64,000 nucleotides of DNA from Plumapathes pennacea (GCA_964036295.1 OZ038464.1:1244501-1308500), one strand, 5' to 3'; positions 32,951 to 46,768 are shown, counted from the first letter of the stretch. Program-made: numbers and translations. The notes: generated from the sequence alone by a model not told the origin.

Positions 32951-35900
32951 TTACAGGTTTCACTGTGACAGAATTATATTATGACTGTTCGACTTATTAT
33001 CCCTGGTCCAGCTCCCATTTCGTGTAGTCCGTTATAAACATACGAAGTGTCAACATTCAAATTGTCTAGTTACAGTAAAAAAAGAAATCAAGATACACCA
33101 ATCCACTTCCAGGAAATGTGAATCACGTGGTCATTAATTATGCAAAAGCGTAAAAACAGTTTCTTGTCTCAGCTGTAAGTCCTGGTTTTACTTGACAGTG
33201 TATAACTGGTGCAGGTGCAACTACAGTGTTCACCACACGTCAAACCCAAGTGTGCGTTTGTGCTTGCATTATAAATTGCTTACGTTTGACACGTAAAGAC
33301 ACTGCCGGTTTGCGTTCGCGCTTGTTTTACACGTTTGAACCAACCGTAAGAGCTCTGAAAGTTTCAGATTGGTTCATCAATCGTACGATGAAAATCGAGG
33401 AGAGAAACGTTGGTTGAAAAAATATTCATGAAGAAATCATATGGCAATCGCGTTTCTTGGATTAAAGGCAAAGTTTTAAAGTTGTTAATAAAACTCAATC
33501 TGCTGGACATTTTGTGATTTCTATCCGCAATTAGTGTTTTTCTCTTCTCGCAAAATTTGCGCCGCAGTTTGAGCTTTAGTTTAGTTTACCCTTTTTTGTT
33601 TTCGTTTTTGGTATAGATTTTTTTAGCATACATGAGATGCTGCCCGAAACAATTGCTCGTTAATATGGTGTAAACCATTATGCAATAGTCGGTCCTTTGA
33701 TGTATTGCTTGAGAAACATTAGAGAGAGTGACATAGAAAATTTAATCAAACGAAGCAACCGCAAACTTTTAATTAAGACGTCTAAAAGTAGATTCAGCTG
33801 CTCTTTTGGCACGAAGAAAGTCAATGTTTGACGTTCTCCTTGGTGATTGGCTCATTCTAATAATTTTAAATTTAAAAGTCAGTTTTATCCCTGACCGTTT
33901 CATTTTTGATTCGTCACAAATCAATTCTTAATATGGGCATTTCTATAAAGTCTACCGACAATAATTCAAACTGTGTTAATATACGCAAAACATAACAGAA
34001 ATTATTCAAACCGTGATAAATATTAAAACAGAACAACCAAAATATCGAAACCGTGCCAAATATTCTCGGCTTTAAAATTATTGTCAAGAAACTTTAAGTG
34101 CAAAGTGCAACCATCTTTTCTTTCTTTATACTGAAAATTCTCGTTTTCGGACTAAAATATGTCATTCACAAAAATCTTTACAAAAAAAAAAAAAAAAAGT
34201 TTAAATTAATAATAATCTAACAAAAAAGTCTCGGCTGTTTAAATTACCGAAGAAACTTCGACAGCATGTAACAGTCTATTTTTTCTTTGTACCAACAAAT
34301 TCTCGTATTACGGATAAAATATATTATACACAAAGTTGCTTGCAACAAAAACAATGTTAATAATAATTAAAATAATAATTAAAATATATAATTGAACTTA
34401 AAAACACAAAAACAAAACTTGAACTTTGCTCAACGACAATGCAAACACTGAGAGATAATACCTTCAGGATGAATTTAACAGATGACGCTTTCCTGTTTCA
34501 GCCAAATTGCCTTTGACAGTGAGAAGTTTAAACAGTTTGTGCACATAATTCGTTTAGGTTAAGAAAAATACTCCCTTTTTCATTTTGAAGTTTTCCTGTC
34601 CTGAAAAAAATTTAACTGAACCGTAATCCTAAAACGGGGAAAAACACTAAACAATGTTTGTTCATTTCGTAGTTTTCCGTGAAATTAATTTAAGGCCTGA
34701 CAGATAAATTGAAATGTTCAGAGTTTAATTGCAAAACACTGTCTCCTTCACAACACTAAAGTGCCGCTCGACACATAAAACGCATGCTAAACAGCGAGAA
34801 AAGATATCCATAGAATTCACATAAAAGATTTGAGGCAAGAAATCCGTCGTTTCACGCAAAAAAATCCATCCAATCGTAAGACATCTGTGTGGGTAAAACA
34901 CTTCACCGACATAACATGATCAAAGAGTGGATTCTCACCTGAACAAAACACGGCTTGTTGATGGTGGTGAAAGACTTGTAAAAAACATTCGTGCGGCTGG
35001 AAAAAATTAATTCCGTGACCGATGACTAGACAATACGCAAATCGACCGTTATTGGCGTCATAGAGTTTAACATAAATATGACTCAAAAATACCTATTTGA
35101 AATGAATTATAAATATGTCATTTCCAAAAATAAAGGCAGGAAAAAATATATACATGACCAAATGTGACTATCGTGCAGTTAAACATGATTCAGGTTTTTC
35201 ATATCAAAGTGATTGTTTAAAACTATAAAATTCCTGGCGTGATGCATTTTTACATAATAATACAATATTTATCAGTGGTAACAAAACAGTTTTTAGTGGT
35301 TACGCGCTGAGTGATAAAATGACACTGTATATACATATAAAATCAACGAGAACTAACACAGAGTTTAGTATGAATTATTCACATCAACCTTACGTCCGTT
35401 AATTCTATACATGTCTGTAAAACAGCTATGTTGTTGGGTGGCGAGAATACCCTATAAAAAATTTCGTGCCATGGCTACCTCCCGAAAACCGAAAATCTCA
35501 GAGAAAATATATATCACTTAGCTCTTCGTTTCGCTTCGAGCTTGCGTCACTTTCATATCGACTTATTTGGCTTATCGTGTATTCACACTTATCGAAAGCT
35601 CGCCAGACAACAACAAAATAGGTTTCTGTCGTGTTGTGTCAACATGGTGTGCGTGATCGAAAAACTTGAAAATTAAATTTTAACTCTGCAAGCTTGGTGT
35701 CCTTTCAAGTGTTCCATGTTGTCTCTTCGTAGAACTGCAGTTACCGACCGCCCCCGCTAAACGACAAAAGAAAAAAAAAGGTTTCCTTCGATCGTGTTGT
35801 ATCAACCTTGTACGACCGGAACTGGAGACCGAATATAAGTTTCTTGTGTTATTTCAATCGATTCATCTTGCAGGTTCGCAGTTACCGAAAACTCGCTAAA

Positions 35901-36655
35901 CGAGAAAATATATATTTATGTCTCACACTCAACCGTCGATTAATCGAACTCCCTGTCAATGTTGAGCGTAGCATTTCTGTTATGGATTTAAAAAAAAGGA
36001 GTGAAATCAAAAGCTCTCCAAGCAAACTGACGCCACACGAGTTTTCATGGCTATCAAAAATAGAAATACTGTAATTATCTCGGTAGACCAAATGTGAACT
36101 TTTGCTTACCGTATGAGGATGTCCGTTCGTGACCAAGACTTTCCAAGGTTCGTGCAAAATGGTGAGACTCTCAAATGCACTCTAAGTATCTCGGAGACAA
36201 TTGCTGGCATCAATTATGCACCCACGCTGCAGAAGGAATAATTATGACCTAGCAATAGCAGATATAAAACAGCAGTAAATGTCCACAATTCTGACCATCT
36301 AGAGAACCACAGCGAATTATTATAAGCGACAAAAAGCTGGAAAAACAAAGTTATCTCCACCGTGCGAGAATATTTATATTTATCTTGTCCCTGTCAACTT
36401 GATAGATTTTGAAAGTAATATATTAATACCCGTAAAGTGTTGACACTTTTAAAGCGTGGTTTAGAGTTTCCTAGGTCTAATTTATTAAACAATAACACAA
36501 AATCATTTGCTGGTGGTCAAAAAAGTCATAAAAAATACCTTTTAAGAAGTCCTGAAAAGTAGCATCACGCGATTGGACACGTTAAGTGTAATTTTAGGAA
36601 TATGATGCAACACCGAAAGTGAAACAAATCTAAAATCCTGTTATTCCTTCTTTCT

Positions 36656-36750
36656 TCTTCTTCTCATTCTTCTTCTTATTACTACTACTACTATTATTAT
36701 TATTGCTATTATTATTATTATTATTATTAATATATATAGATTATTATTAT
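36656..36750. repeat. TTC/ATT simple-sequence tract
   Basis: CTTCTTCTT then TACTACTAC then ATTATTATT runs in intergenic DNA. Confidence 0.9.
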
Positions 36751-37470
36751 TTTGTAATTTAACATTTTCACTGCTAAAAATAAATTTAACTCGACCAACG
36801 AAAACGTAAATCGATCAAAAATGTACACTGTGTCAATAATGCACACGTTGTGTTTGAGCAGAGTTATCGCCTTTTTTCAATTTCAACCGTGAAAAAAAAA
36901 ACATTTATAGGCATAAAAATCTTAGGTTTTGCTTCCAAAGTCTCATCGTTGTATTAATGTCCGAATTATGACAGGTGTGCGGTGGGCTTCCTTCATTCTG
37001 TTGAGTCATTGTTTCTATACCTATTATTTAAATAGCCCTATTGTGTGATAATATTCGAGTTCGACAGGTGACACAAAATTCGCAATAACAAATAGACCTA
37101 CATTTCATACAGTTAGGGCAGGGGATTCAAACTTTACTAGTCGTCAAATGGTTTCGTCAAATTTAGAGAATTGCCTATAGCGTTTTGTCTTTTATATGAT
37201 CGTTGGTAGGGTTCGCATTACGTACAGTCGACACACATATGCACGCGTGCTCACGAACATACACGCACACGCATGTGAATAATAATAAGAACACGAACTA
37301 CAAAAACAAGACAAGGACAAGGACAAAACAAATACAAAGAGCCACAAAAATAGAGACAAGGACAAGAACCACAAAAACAAGACAAGAAAGGGATGCACTC
37401 ATTGTTAGCAGGCTAATCCTCCTGAATAAACCAATAAATAGAAAAAAGTTGAATAAATTTGTGATTTTGT

Positions 37471-37550
37471 GAGCCCAAGTAATAGCAGCCATGGACAGCT
37501 GTTTCGGCCTTATTAGGCCTCGTCAGCATGGCATAGCTATACTTGGGCTC
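37471..37550 (-). ncRNA. Type-I hammerhead ribozyme (Penelope-like element / retrozyme type)
   Basis: Read on the minus strand, the core is CUGACGA, helix II GGCCU-AAUA-AGGCC, then GAAAC-AGCUG-UC with cleavage expected after the C at 37494. Position 7 of the core is the variable one, so CUGACGA is allowed. Helix III is tiny and palindromic (ACAGCUGU), which in known examples acts as a dimer. Helix I is long: GCCAUG pairs with CAUGGC, AUAGC with GCUAU across a small internal loop, and GAGCCCAAGU with ACUUGGGCUC, perfectly closing 37471-37480 against 37541-37550. All core bases are present, so self-cleavage is predicted. Hammerheads of this shape are known from Penelope-like elements and retrozymes. 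I see no reverse transcriptase or second copy next to it, so the parent element is not identified. Confidence 0.88.
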
Positions 37551-37994
37551 GGGTTAGATACTAGAACTCAACAAGCTGAATGAGAGAAAACCTGATAGGG
37601 TCAACAAAGGAAAGAGCAAATTTGTGAGTGAGGATGGTTAAACAAACCATTCACTGAGCGGAAAATTCCCAAGAATTCGTCTCGACCGTGGGCTTCTTTG
37701 AACTGATAAGTAACAAAACCCGAAAGTCTTCTTTCACTTTTTTAGAATAAATATTGGAATAATGAGCGCCTCAAAACAATAAAATGAGTAATCAATCACC
37801 TGAAACATATATAAACCCTAAATTAACCAGTGAGACATATTAATTTTTGGGAAAACAAAGGAAAATTGGTCCGATCTCCATTTTTTTTGAAGTGTGAAAA
37901 GCGGTCGAATCTACAATGAAAGTAAATCGAATCCCGCTAACTAAGATGTTCCACGAAGCAAGTTATTGATCTATTCATATACAGTTCATTAAGT

Positions 37995-38273
37995 CTTTCC
38001 GTCCACACTAATGCATTTTCAAAAATCGTCGTTTTCAAAACCTTCGTTTTCGCCAGCTCACACGAATCCTCCATTTTCGAGTTACCCGTCCGGACTCATT
38101 CGTTTTATTTGAAAACGTATCCGCTTTCTAAAGACTAAACCTTGAGAAGCGTTTTTGAAAACTCCCGTTTTCATAAACCTCCGCTTTCAAGTCATCGTTT
38201 TAGTGTGGACGGAAAGCAAAAACGCATAAAAGAGTATGCGTTTTCAAACGACTAGGATTAGTGTGGACGGGGT
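37995..38273. mobile_element. Inverted-repeat element with CTTTCCGTCCACACTA ends
   Basis: CTTTCCGTCCACACTA (37995-38010) is the exact mirror of TAGTGTGGACGGAAAG (38201-38216), and a further TTAGTGTGGACGG occurs at 38261. The inside is rich in CGTTTTC and GAAAACG. The two right ends suggest an internal duplication or a nested copy. Confidence 0.75.
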
Positions 38274-39016
38274 CAAACAGTGTGTTCGTATTTTCGGCCG
38301 CGGGATTAAATCACAAGTGAATCAAACGATTCTCACCTGAGTCATGAATCTAACTCGAGTACGCAGTATAAATGGCAAAATATTGCAAAAAAGTAATATG
38401 TGTCAAGGCTTTGTATTTGTTCATTTAAATTTATAAAGAGCAAAAAAACTCCTGCTACACATTTGTTATCAACAGCATCAGCTCCATTAGTCTTTAAGTA
38501 ATTTATATGGATCTTACCCAAGGCTATTAAAATGTCACCATGTTTTATTTAGGGAAAACGCGTTTGAAAACTCTGTTGATTTACAATTTACGATCTGTCA
38601 TTTCAATTGATAATATTCAGTGTGCGAAAGCTTTATTCTTTGGTCATTATGCATTTCATGACTCAAAAGCAGTACAGTGATAAATTATATTGCTGCCAAA
38701 CAAAATAAATGTTTCATTCAACACTGTTTTTATTTCTGAGAATATGTATGGTCCGTTAAACACAAAGCTTATAACAAAATTATCTCACCAAACTAAGTTT
38801 TCTCTTTCTTACGAAGCTTTTTGTTTTGCGAAAAAGAAAACTTATTCCTATTCGTGGGTGCATCATGAGAAACGCAAACAGAAAGCCATATTGTTACACA
38901 AAAGGCGGTTCTGACTTAATTTTCTATTTTTATTTTCTAAGTTTGGTTATTCTTTTTACTGCCAAGGCATTTTGAGTCAACGTATACTAAAAATAAAAAA
39001 AAACAACCTGAACTGA

Positions 39017-39300
39017 AATAGTCAAATGAAATCTAAAGGTGTGACCACTCAAATGAAAGCTCTCAATGAGTACACTTCCCCTGGAAGATGTAATGGCGGA
39101 CAGCAGGTGTGAGCACCCGAATGAAAGTTCTCAGTGAGTACATCCTTATAGCAGTGTTCATTTCCAACTCCTGAACTGTCAAATGAAACCGGGTTAAGGT
39201 GTGATCCCTCAAATGAAAGCCCCCACTGAGTTCATTCTAATAGCAGTGTTCACTTCCAACTTCTGAACTGCCCTGAACGAAACCAAAAGGTGTGATTCAG
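39017..39300. repeat. 89-bp minisatellite, locus D (about 3 units)
   Basis: Three diverged 89-bp units; the first is interrupted after GAGTACA by CTTCCCCTGGAAGATG and resumes with GTGTGAGCACCC. Confidence 0.85.
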
Positions 39301-40790
39301 AGCTCTAACTCACAGCGGTCTGTCGACTCTTGCGTAGCCTCGTACCACTGTTAGTAGACCTTGAGTTAATCATGTGGGGTTTTTTTTTTCTTATAATATA
39401 TCAAAGATTTTTTATAAATACTCAAAGAGCATCTAAATATTGAAAGTCTTCCGGTAAGAGAGCAGTGGCCCCTGGCTCCTTAGAATTCAGTTATCCGTGT
39501 CGCGATAACATTTCTTATTTCAATTTTGATGTAAAATCCAGGATTTCTCCTTTTTCCGCCAAAAATTATCTTCATCGCGCACATAAGCCATGTGAAGATA
39601 ACGATGTTACCATGGTACCCGGTACATGGTACCCAAGGTAAACCATCCAATCACAGGACAGCTCTTATAAGATATACAACACCTGCCTCTTGGCCTACTC
39701 ATGTGAGATATTATCAGGTACCTGAAATAAAAATAGTGTCTCCACTCTTCTAATGTGCTGATAATATCTGCTATTGATCTTAGCAACAAAGCCGAATATA
39801 TTTTGAGTCAACAGTTTTTCAATGAAATTGCAGCTGGGTCCTACAGTGATAAATTTGGGACTTCACTCCTAACCAGCAATTGAGATCTTGACATAATTAC
39901 CTCTCCCACATCGATTCAAGTTATGTCAGGTCAAATTAGGCTCAATTCTTCATTAGCCACATGCAGTGCAACAAAGGCTAAATAGTGGTTTCCTTTCTTA
40001 TCATGTATTAACACTAAAACCTCGGCGATAAAAGCTCTCGCAACCTGAATGAGAAGAGAGCATCTCAATATTTTCACACTCTTCGAAAAATAAATAGTAA
40101 CATGTCTCGTATAAAACCAGCCCCGACTAGACAGGGTGTTAAACCTCATGACAACGAAATTTGCATATGTTAGCCTTTTTATTTGCAAAATAATCCCGTT
40201 TCGGACAGAGAATCGCAATAAAACAAGCAGGAGAGAAACGTTTCCACGATTTGTTTGAACGAAGCGATAACGCTTCGTTTTAGTCGCAGAAAAACTCTTT
40301 CCTCAGTAAATAAAAGTTACAATGCAACTTCAGTTTTAGTATTAATACTGATGAAAGGTTAGATAGACACAGTGATCCCCATAGCGAGAAAAGTTCAATT
40401 TTTTAGGACTGATCTAATGTATGCGAAATATATATTTTGTGCATTACCAGCGCATAAACGCAGTCGAAGGCAATGCTTCGTTTTAATTTGTTCTACAACC
40501 ATACGCTCTCACACACACCCGAGCGTGCGGTGAGGGACCCTGCAACATCCTTTAGAACAAATGTTGACGATAAGAAAGGTCAGCTATGATCCATTTTGTC
40601 TGCCATTAGCTAAGAAAAGAAAAGTAAGGGCAAAGTAGCACAAACGAAAGGCACTGTCAAAAGCCACGTCGAGTTCCAACAAACCTGCCTTGAAGCGTCG
40701 ATCAAAACCAGGTGTGACCACTAAATAGAACCTAGTTACCGATCATATTCTAATACAGCAATGTTCTAACGTTGCTACTGCGCGTAATAA

Positions 40791-40860
40791 AGAGAGGATA
40801 TTACACGGCGGCGCGAAGATATGAATTTTATTTTCGAGTGGTAAAAACAATATTTTACGA
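40791..40860. repeat. Single arm of the ATTACACGG MITE family
   Basis: ATTACACGGCGGCGCGAAGATATGAATTTTATTTTCGAGTGG-type sequence (read in pieces) matches one arm of the element at 54856-54993, continuing to CAATATTTTACGAAC. The opposite arm is not found nearby, so it is a fragment. Confidence 0.7.
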
Positions 40861-41619
40861 ACGAGCGCTTCGCGCTTCGCGAGAATTCATTACATGCAGC
40901 ACCTAAAAACCCTGCGCAGAATGAGCGGGAAAAATATTTCGAGGCAAACATGGAAACTCTAAAACATAGTTTTAGTCTGTAAAATGTCTGTGGTCTTTCT
41001 CATCAGGAAAAGTAATTATATTAAGGAGTGCAGCTCCCTGTGGGAGCACACCAATAATTTTCAGACACTTCTAATTGATGTCACCCAAAAAAGGTTTTAA
41101 CCCGATAAAGAATATACATATTTATGACCCATCAAATATTTCCTCCCGCGCGTGATTGGTAGAATCGTGACACGTGACCGAATAACGTCCGCTCGTGAGC
41201 GGACATTATCAGCGAATAACCCCCGCCTGGCGAACTAACGCTGTTTATTGACAATATCCGAACACAGTTCTATTTATTTAGTCACAAAAATCATTACAAG
41301 ACGACTACTGAGGAGGACATCAATTTATTGGCCGAAAATGCAGTTCCAGAAAGCACTAAAAAGCTTCAGTTTCCGCGCCGTTATTTGCGCTGCGAGAGGA
41401 AATATTTGAAGGATAATAAAGACAATAAACTACTTTTGGCTTCGGAAATATGCACGGATAATTGTTCTTGGACATTATCTGTTCCTCGAAGCTCACAGTT
41501 GCCCTCGAGCTTCGCTCGATGTCTTATTAGACACTTTAACGTGTCAGTAAGGCTTTATATTTTACGAGTCGTACACGTACAAATACATCATTTTAAACTG
41601 TTAAACGTGTTTTCACTAA

Positions 41620-41900
41620 GGCCCGGTTCAGACGCCGTACTTCACATGAACCCGAATTCGATGACGTGAAGTACGGCGTCTGAATCAATTCGGAAGGGCT
41701 GATCTAATTTGGATCGGCTCAGCCGGTAATAACGGCTGTAGACACGCATAAATTGTATGTTTCGCCGCTGACCCGAATCCGCGATTTTGACCGTACTGAA
41801 TTAATTTCGACTGAATTAATTTAGCCGGGATTAATTATTTTGGTCGACCTCAAGTTTAATTCGATTCGGCTCATGTGAAGTACGACGTCTGAACTGGGCC
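41620..41900. mobile_element. ~280-bp MITE of the GGCCCG...CAGACG family
   Basis: Left end GGCCCGGTTCAGACGCCG with TACTTCACATGAA, right end TTCATGTGAAGTACGACGTC-type mirror ending CTGAACTGGGCC. Another inverted copy of the left end (GTGAAGTACGGCGTCTGAA) occurs at about 41666. The interior holds AATTCGATTC/GAATTAATT-rich sequence without coding capacity. Target duplication not exact. Confidence 0.78.
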
Positions 41901-42010
41901 ATAGCAACGAACAATACGGTTATATGTTTTGCATGTTACCATGGGGTTATTTGTACTTTAATATATGCAATATTTGTACGTTAATAAGGGGAATTGGATA
42001 ATAAACATCA

Positions 42011-42185
42011 AGAGTAATCAGGGCCAAACTTCTCCTTTCAATACATAGTCAGCTGTATGTAGTTCAGTATGGAGAAAATAACAGATGATCTCTTGCTTGG
42101 GTTAAGAGTGATCAGAGTCAAACTTCTCCTTTCAATATATAGTCAGCCGTATGTAGTTTAGTATGGAGAAAATGGCGTGTGAGGC
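42011..42185. repeat. Tandem duplication, ~97-bp unit
   Basis: CCAAACTTCTCCTTTCAATA, TAGTCAGCTGTATGTAGTTC and AGTATGGAGAAAAT appear twice, once per unit. Confidence 0.85.
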
Positions 42186-42295
42186 GCGTTTCAGACGCCG
42201 CTCCTCGCATGTGCCGAATGCAAATGAACAAAAAACCAATTTTTGAGCTAATTTGCATAAGGTTCGGCACATGTGATGAGTGGCGTCAACGGGCC
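42183..42295. mobile_element. 113-bp MITE with TGA target duplication
   Basis: GGCGCGTTTCAGACGCC at the left and GGCGTCAACGGGCC at the right are inverted repeats; TGA flanks both sides (42180-42182, 42296-42298). The inner arms GTGCCGAATGCAAATGA and its mirror match the element at 17108. Confidence 0.82.
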
Positions 42296-42392
42296 TGAGT
42301 TAAATTTCGTTTAAAAAGGCTCACACAAATATGTTCTCGACCGTTTCCATGTTTACTTTTGTCGTCAGTTTAGCCAAACTGAAAGATTTTAC

Positions 42393-42492
42393 GGTTGCAT
42401 AAAACGCCCGGCAATATGCATTAACAAAAATACGACTAACGTAATTTCCATTATTAACGCTTGGTCCCAAGCTTCAGCGTTTTATGCAACCG
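42393..42492. mobile_element. ~100-bp inverted-repeat element
   Basis: GGTTGCATAAAACGC (42393-42407) is the exact mirror of GCGTTTTATGCAACC (42478-42492). The loop contains a smaller CTTGGTCCCAAG palindrome. No coding capacity. Confidence 0.7.
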
Positions 42493-44949
42493 GGCGCTGC
42501 AGCACTTGGTCCGTCAAACTATGACGTCATAAACTCGCTCCATCATCCTCTCGCGGTCAAACGCAAACTTTCGGAAATACATCGTGTACGGCAGATGTTC
42601 GGTGCGAGCAAATTTAGCCATCTATGCTAGATGAAGATATATATTTCAACATTATGTAGTTCGAATATGTTGCATTAGCTAATCTGTGAGCGGAAGACAA
42701 GGATAATTAAATTATCGAGAAAGGACTTCCAGCAACGAAGCAGACTAAAATAGACGTATGTATTTAGTGTAATGAGCTCTCTAAGATATAACTCCCTCTT
42801 AAGATTTAGAATGTAAGACGACCGCAAATGAGTCGGCGTATACTTAGTCACGTCTTTATTTTTGCGTTCATTCGCCAACTTTTCCTTGTCTTAATGTAAA
42901 ACATGGAACTAAACATCGAGGTAGTCATAGACACAGCAATAATTACAAACAAGAATCTTCTGTAAACATTGGCTACAGACTAAAACCGAATACAAAAGTG
43001 AGGTTAAAGGCGAAATTTCTCAGTGCATTTTGACGTTCCTGTCGCAAACATTTTCTTTTTCTAGATTTGTGGGGATATACATGTTGTTTTACATTCTATA
43101 CACGTTTTACATTTATATAATCAAACGCCCGCGCGGCATGGTCAAACAGCGCAGAAAACGCACCTGTCTTCGAAGGGTCTCTTGTAGAGAATTACTACCC
43201 AAAAACAGGAACAGTCTGCGATGCAACGTTTGAGCACCAGAAGAATGAAAAAGAACATTCCGAGCGAAGCAACCAAGCATTTACTTTGTTATTTCTGACC
43301 ACCCTCAAAGGATCTGATAAGGAAATTAATTCGGTATACAGGAAATGACGAATGGCGGTGAATGGATTCATTTGTCGCCGTAAACTGACAAATAAAGCAC
43401 ATAAATTCGATGCTAAAACATAAAGAAATTAAGGAAACCTCACAGACGTAGAAGTGAGACGAAGTTCCCATACCAAATCTTTTGAGTATCCTGGCCCACC
43501 GGCTAAAGTGTTTAGTTTGCAGCTTTTAGGGGAAAACTCGCAACACTTCTTTAGTAATTAATTAAAGAAGAAAAAGCGCCGCTCTTTCAAAGCCAAAAAT
43601 CGCTTTTTGACCTTCTGTTGCCCTGATTACGAGACACTGCGGTGACTGTACGGAATAGAGCATTTTACAAATACGGCTAAATATCAAGTTGTGACGTGAA
43701 ATTGGCCAAGCGCCTTAAAATTCAATCGTGCCGCAAAATCAAACATGCTATTGATATGAGGTATAGCGTAGTTTTATTAATTAAGATATAGAAATTAACA
43801 AAGAAGGACAGGAAGAGATGGGAAATCCTTCGCAATCCCGAACAGTGTTGTTCGTTTAGTTGACAGGAGGGAATGTCAAATGCTTTTGTAAAAATTAAAT
43901 CTGAGATCGAAGTAGATATCGATTTAGAACTGGTATGTTTTTCAGAAAGGACAAAGCAGCCAAATTATGATAATACAATTGAAGCATCTGCCGAGATCTA
44001 CTGCCCTGGGGTGAAGTGTATGGATCGCTCACATCATATTACTTCGTTACGCGTGTGTTAAACGCCGGCAATAAAACACACAACCTTCTATTTTGTAAAA
44101 TGAAACACATTCGTGTTCTACTGATTATAATCACGGTGGAAAAGATTGAATTTCACCAGCGCCGCTTATTCCGGGTTATATTGTAAATACTCTTCATCAA
44201 GCCTCACCTTCAAAGGTCGATCACGGGTTTCCTCTGCTAGAAGCGCGCAATTTTGGAGACGGTTTTCTTCTTTTTCTTCCAAAGGAGAATGTCCCTAGTT
44301 TGACGGGAAAACACAGGAGATGTTCAAACTGAGTAATGTCGCAAGCAAAATATCTAATTTTCGATACACAGCGGAAAATGACAAGATCTGATTAGAATAG
44401 TTGAGGGGCGTGCCTTGCCATGTTTTAATATCCTTAGCGGTAAAACAAAGACTGCTTTTTAATACAATTAAGGTCGAATGTTTGCCGAAGAAAGATTTTC
44501 TTGGACGACATTGGCAAAATTTGCATTTTTTTTTTCTTTGTACAAGTAATCACCTCTTGTGGCATATTGGCAGGTCTTGAGATATTCACATAAATTTTAC
44601 AAAATGACATATTTCCAAAATGAAACTACTTTTTTTAGCTCCAGAGGTTACGAAGTACCTATAGTATCCAATAAAACGTTTAATGTTCATGAATGTAGTT
44701 ACAAGTGAAAGAATTTCGTCGCTTCTCTCGCTTTTTCTACTTTTGTTTGGTTTGTCTGTTGATTTACTCAAACAAAATTTCGGCATCAATTTCATCACCG
44801 TTTCGCCTCTGTTCTTGAGAATGATGTAATAAATACCGGATTGGTTAGGATTTAAACAAAACAGAATCGCGCAAACATAAATCAGCCCAACTCCGAACTG
44901 CCAAGCACATACTGACAATCCAAACCGACATTAAATAATTCCCCAAAAC

Positions 44950-45130
44950 CTAAAACGCGATCAACTTCAATTTTCTCCTTCAGTTTCTCACCAAAAGTAA
45001 ATCACGCAGGAGAACTTGGCTTTTGAGAGATTGCTCAGATGAACGCTTACCAAAATATCAAAGTCTCTGACTACATCACTCATAAACATTTGCTTCCTAA
45101 AAGGCTGGGAAAATCTGCATTTTGGAGGAA
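44950..45130. repeat. Dispersed ~200-bp repeat, intergenic copy
   Basis: GATCAACTTCAATTTTCTCC then CTACATCACTCATAAACAT and AGGCTGGGAAAATCTGCATT correspond block by block to 1915-2115. Confidence 0.6.
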
Positions 45131-46605
45131 AGGGGTTTGCAATCACTTCCACCAGCCTTGTTCTAAATTTAACCAAGTTATTTTTTAGTCTAGTATACCC
45201 AGTGTTCAAAATGTCCTTATTACCTCTATGAGGCAAAAGCACCCCTGCCAAATGTCACTTCGACCCTGCTAACAACCTTAGAGCAGCCATGCCAAGGTGA
45301 CAATTTTTTGCGCAACATTTTTTTTTTGTCTATACTTCTTGCCTAGTAATCGTCGAACTATCAATGAATAGCAATCTTTCCACAAAATTCTGCCTTTGGT
45401 GAAGGTTCGCCATGTTTTTGGAGTAAAAGCCAAAGCGCTAGCTACAAAATTGTAGGTGTTGGGCGAAAAATCGTCGTTAAAAATCGTCTCGTGTATCATC
45501 ACCTTTACACTATTTATCATTTGTCATCAGAAAAACGAACCTGGCGTAAAACTTATAAATGTACATCATTAACCATTAACAAAAGTTTTGTATATATACA
45601 CAACCAAGGCATATATAAATATATACACAACCATGGCATAAAGAGTTAGACAACTTAGGGATTTTCAGGAAGACAACACCTATACGTAACTAATTGTTCG
45701 AAATAAAGCATTATTTTACTGGAATTTTAGACTACAAAATACACATGAGTACAGACAGACAACTATACTGACTGTACCTTCCTTAAAAAATGTCTGTTGA
45801 AAACAAGCCTTCCGAGTCACTGAGGACCATTTAAAAGGATAATAAATTTTGTTCGTATTTCTCCAATATTTTGTATAATTTGTACTCCAACTTCCCCGCC
45901 TTCCTCTTTAAATACGAGACGGAAAGGCGCCATCTGTTCAATAGTTTACAAACGACGGGAAATTAAATGGGCCAGAGCCACCCGTCAGAGAACGAAAGTC
46001 TCCTTGGTTTTGTCAGGACAACCTTGCTACTAACTTTGTTGACATTAATCTGGCGTCATACTATGGCTCTGTTTGTATGGCAAAATTTGTTTTCCCTGGA
46101 ACAAGGGTTGATCAGAGACGAACTAAAAAAGCTTGTTCCAGCTCAAAACCTGTACTGTGAGAAAAAATGCCCCGTTTTCGACCCAAAGATGACAGAAAGG
46201 GTTAGACCTAATCCAGGATTATCCAAATCGAATTCTGATCGCTGGTGAGTGTTTCTACGAAATGTGCACTGTTCATAGGTTCGAAGAACAAACTGAAGCA
46301 ACTACGTCTTCGTCTTCTATCTCAACTAAGTTCAGAGCTTTCGTTCGAGTGGTCATACCTTAAAGTTTCATTTGACTATTCAGGAGCTGGATGTATTCTA
46401 GGCTAAGTTAACTTTTGATTATTCAAGTCCACAAAAAGACAGTTTCCAAATGTATGTGCCTTAGGTCAGTACGTGATGACAAACTTTACCTGTTATTCTA
46501 CTACTTGTCAAATTTATTTAATTCATATTGACAAACGTCGACTTTGGTTCCGTTTACTCAACGACTTATTCTTCTGGAGATTTTTGTTTTCTTTTGGTCC
46601 ACGAG

Positions 46606-46768
46606 GAGCAGCTGAATAGCAGCTAGCCGAAGAACAGCCGAAGATCAGCCCAAAAACAGCCAAAGAACAGCCAAAAAACAGCCGCAGAGCAGCCGAACAG
46701 CAGCTAGCCGAAGAACAGCCGAAGAAAAGCCGAAGAAAAGCCGCAGAGCAGCCGAAGAACATCCGAAA
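46606..46768. repeat. ~11-bp minisatellite (CAGCCGAAGAA)
   Basis: AACAGCCGAAGAACAGCC-type units repeat with small length changes over 160 bases. The Phe/Cys/Ser-rich frames on the minus strand are repeat artefacts. Confidence 0.9.

Larger units (their letters stand above)
29002..37470. other. Intergenic region without a supported gene
   Basis: AT-rich, with many short frames on both strands lacking recognisable domains or linked splice sites. Contains the MITE at 29293, minisatellite remnants at 30112 and 32795, candidate 5' exons at 31.6-32.2 kb, and simple repeats at 36.7 kb. 33.5-36.6 kb shows nothing identifiable. Confidence 0.5.

Noticed and set aside
45967..46248. 93-residue frame with a hydrophobic stretch as a candidate membrane protein
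   Set aside because: Part of it recurs as diverged non-coding sequence at 57930-58035; likely repeat-derived.
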